DNA of 64,000 bases from Ceraceosorus guamensis (taxonomy: Eukaryota > Basidiomycota > Exobasidiomycetes > Ceraceosorales > Ceraceosoraceae), in contig NW_020290003.1 of the NCBI RefSeq assembly GCF_003144195.1, positions 248,001-312,000 of the forward strand, in the 5' to 3' direction. This document shows positions 62,612 to 64,000 of the stretch, piece by piece. The stretch's first letter is position 1. The number at the start of each line of letters is the position of its first letter. The position numbers and the translations under genes were made by a program. Under the pieces are notes generated by a model. It made no database searches. It had not been told where the DNA came from and saw only the letters and a program-made list of their open reading frames with translations.

Positions 62612-63070
62612 CACGCAGATGCCAATTATCACCGTCTTGATTTTGTGGTATGAACTTCCCGCCACTTGAGCGATTGTCTTTGGCTGAAGTAATGTTGGAA
62701 TGACTGCTCACCCGACAACAGCAATGATCAATGAAATTCTCGGACACTCTTGCATGCTTGTCTGATCTCGAAACCATGTACCGCTCAACGCAGTGCGCAT
62801 AGCGAAAGCTCCAAGCGCGCAGTAGAGTAGTGTCTCTTTGAGGCGACGTGAATGGCCTTCGCTCAGCACGACGAGAAATTGTCTCGAACAACTCCGCTGC
62901 TTGGTCATGGTGAAGCGCATCCTCGTGAACTTGCATGCATTCCCATGAGCTGTCGGTGGCAGTGAGAGCACGAGACACCGACGCGGGGTCCATCGGTCGG
63001 TGTGCAAGAAGAAATGCGCTAAGCGACAACACCCTTCTCGCTTTCCGTTAGTCTTGAGTGGTACACATGC

Positions 63071-63093
63071 ACGTAGCGACAATAAATGAATAC
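63071..63093 (-). repeat. Motif copy
   Basis: ACGTAGCGACAATAAATGAA followed by TAC is the reverse complement of the motif with a changed middle (TTTATTGTCGCTACGT). There is no microsatellite tail. Confidence 0.4.
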
Positions 63094-63548
63094 ATCTAAA
63101 AGAATAGAAATTCGATGACGGCGACACTCACGACTTCGCAGTTGAGTCGAGGGTGATTAGAGAGCTGCCATCGGCTATGCAGTGGTGAGTTCGGCTAGGG
63201 GACGGCTAAGGTAGCGCTAAAGCAGGAAGGGGGAAGGATGTGTTCGTGATTCCCTCTAGCGATGCACGCGTTTCTGATAGCGTGCGGGCCAACACGAGCA
63301 GTCGAGCGCAAGGCTGTGTGGCTTTGATTAATTGCCTCGTTGGCGTATTTTCACCATGCGGTGATCTGCGGTCTTGCAGGCATGGGAAAATGTACATGGC
63401 TTGCGTAACGAGATAGCAAAGCGGAGTCGGTGGATTGGACTGGAAAGCAACGATGGCCTGCGTTGCTTTGCGTTGAAGACGAGCATTGACGTGATGGTAG
63501 AAATGAGAGAGTCATGACCATTCTCACAGATCATAAGGTCTCTCCACT

Positions 63549-63660
63549 AGCGGGTCTCGAACGTGGTGGCTCGCATGACTATTGACTATTACTGATCGTT
63601 TAACGTCGCTACGTATAGTAATAGTCAATAGTCATGCGAGCCACCACGTTCGAGCGGGTC
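63549..63660. repeat. Perfect 38-bp hairpin with the motif in its loop, between 8-bp direct repeats
   Basis: Bases 63556-63593 are the exact reverse complement of 63617-63654. The 23-base loop contains the full motif CGTTTAACGTCGCTACGTA (63597-63615). AGCGGGTC occurs at 63549-63556 and 63653-63660, abutting or overlapping the arms by a base or two, as a target-site duplication would. The inner arm has two AATAGTC heptamers. Absence of any mismatch in the arms argues for a young event or active homogenisation. Confidence 0.85.
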
Positions 63661-63866
63661 AGCGAGCTCACCGTAGCAATCAGCTGATGATGGCGCTAAC
63701 GCGTGTAGCAGTTAGTGCTGCAGATTGTGATGGCGGCCGCGCAAACGCGCCCACGACCATGAATGTTATGGCGGTCCTTTCGTGCTCGAGTAATCCTTCG
63801 TGCTCCTCGATCACTGCTTCGACGCTTCCTCTAAGCTCTTTCCTTCTTCAGCACCACTGGACCATA

Positions 63867-63883
63867 GTAGCGACGCTAAACGA

Positions 63884-63921
<38 letters not shown>
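63867..63921 (-). repeat. Motif copy joined to an (AC)n microsatellite
   Basis: GTAGCGACGCTAAACGAATAC (63867-63887) runs directly into an AC repeat of about 36 bases. The order core, GAATAC, simple repeat is the same as at 5171 (ATC repeat) and 6431 (GGTAT repeat). Confidence 0.6.
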
Positions 63922-63923
<2 letters not shown>

Positions 63924-64000
63924 CCACCCCGCTCATCCACGAAGGACGCCGAAATTATATCATTGTAGCTTCGCCCTATGCTATCGCAAGCCACACGGCA

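Larger units (their letters stand above)
62612..64000. other. Non-coding right end, 1.4 kb
   Basis: Downstream of the Nup98-Nup96 stop I see no gene. The stretch holds three motif copies (63071, 63597, 63867), a perfect hairpin at 63556-63654 and an (AC)n run. The long minus-strand frame that ends here is antisense to Nup96 and has no family motif. Confidence 0.6.

Noticed and set aside
61635-63032. Minus-strand open frame of 465 codons over the end of the Nup98-Nup96 gene
   Set aside because: It is antisense to well-supported Nup96 coding sequence, has no recognisable motif, and extends into DNA with no partner exons.
1-64000. tRNA, rRNA, spliceosomal RNA, telomere repeat, CRISPR array or autonomous transposon gene
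   Set aside because: I looked for cloverleaf T-arm signatures, TTAGGG arrays, regularly spaced repeats and catalytic transposase or polymerase motifs and found none that hold up.

Overview
The window looks like nuclear DNA of a basidiomycete fungus, most likely from the smut lineage (Ustilaginomycotina). Genes are split by short introns, mostly 65-125 nt, with GTGAGT-type donors and CAG/TAG acceptors. Proteins carry long Ser/Pro/Ala/Gln-rich disordered arms. The best recognised genes (a Crk1/Ime2-type kinase, a Nup98-Nup96 precursor, a DES1-type sphingolipid desaturase, ALG11, ATP12, an Rco1-like double PHD protein) fit that group. The species is not determined. No rRNA, tRNA, CRISPR array or intact transposase/reverse-transcriptase gene was seen. 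Exon structures were assembled by hand from splice signals, reading phase and family motifs.

Layout: 1-2301 (-) GATA zinc-finger factor, cut by the left edge. 2302-13777 gene-poor block with small inverted repeats and dispersed copies of a short motif. 13778-19477 (+) RasGEF with an N-terminal Ras-like P-loop domain. 20481-22981 (+) membrane protein with a dysferlin (DysF) domain, peroxin-like. 23200-29961 (-) Nup192/Nup205. 30628-32474 (+) ALG11. 33868-36368 (+) secreted histidine-acid-phosphatase-like protein whose catalytic His reads as Ser. 36790-41710 (-) Rco1-like PHD protein. 42744-44388 (-) sphingolipid delta-4 desaturase. 44389-49119 second gene-poor block. 49120-53078 (+) Crk1-like kinase. 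53443-54837 (-) ATP12. 55577-62611 (+) Nup98-Nup96 precursor. 62612-64000 non-coding, with a perfect long hairpin.

The genes are ordinary housekeeping and signalling genes with no operon-like logic. Two are scaffold or FG nucleoporins; ALG11, the desaturase and the DysF protein act in endoplasmic reticulum or peroxisomal membranes; the RasGEF and the Crk1-like kinase belong to signalling that in smuts controls morphogenesis.

The main unexplained signal is a dispersed motif with consensus near CGTTTAACGTCGCTACGTA. About a dozen copies lie in the two gene-poor ends (5-12.4 kb and 63-64 kb), plus a weak one near 44.7 kb. Copies occur as inverted pairs, next to microsatellites, flanked by short direct repeats, and once in the loop of a perfect 38-bp hairpin. 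This looks like a family of tiny non-autonomous foldback or MITE-like elements. Two further points are possible loss or change of catalytic residues: RHG to RSG in the phosphatase, and HFS to HWS at the Nup98 self-cleavage site.
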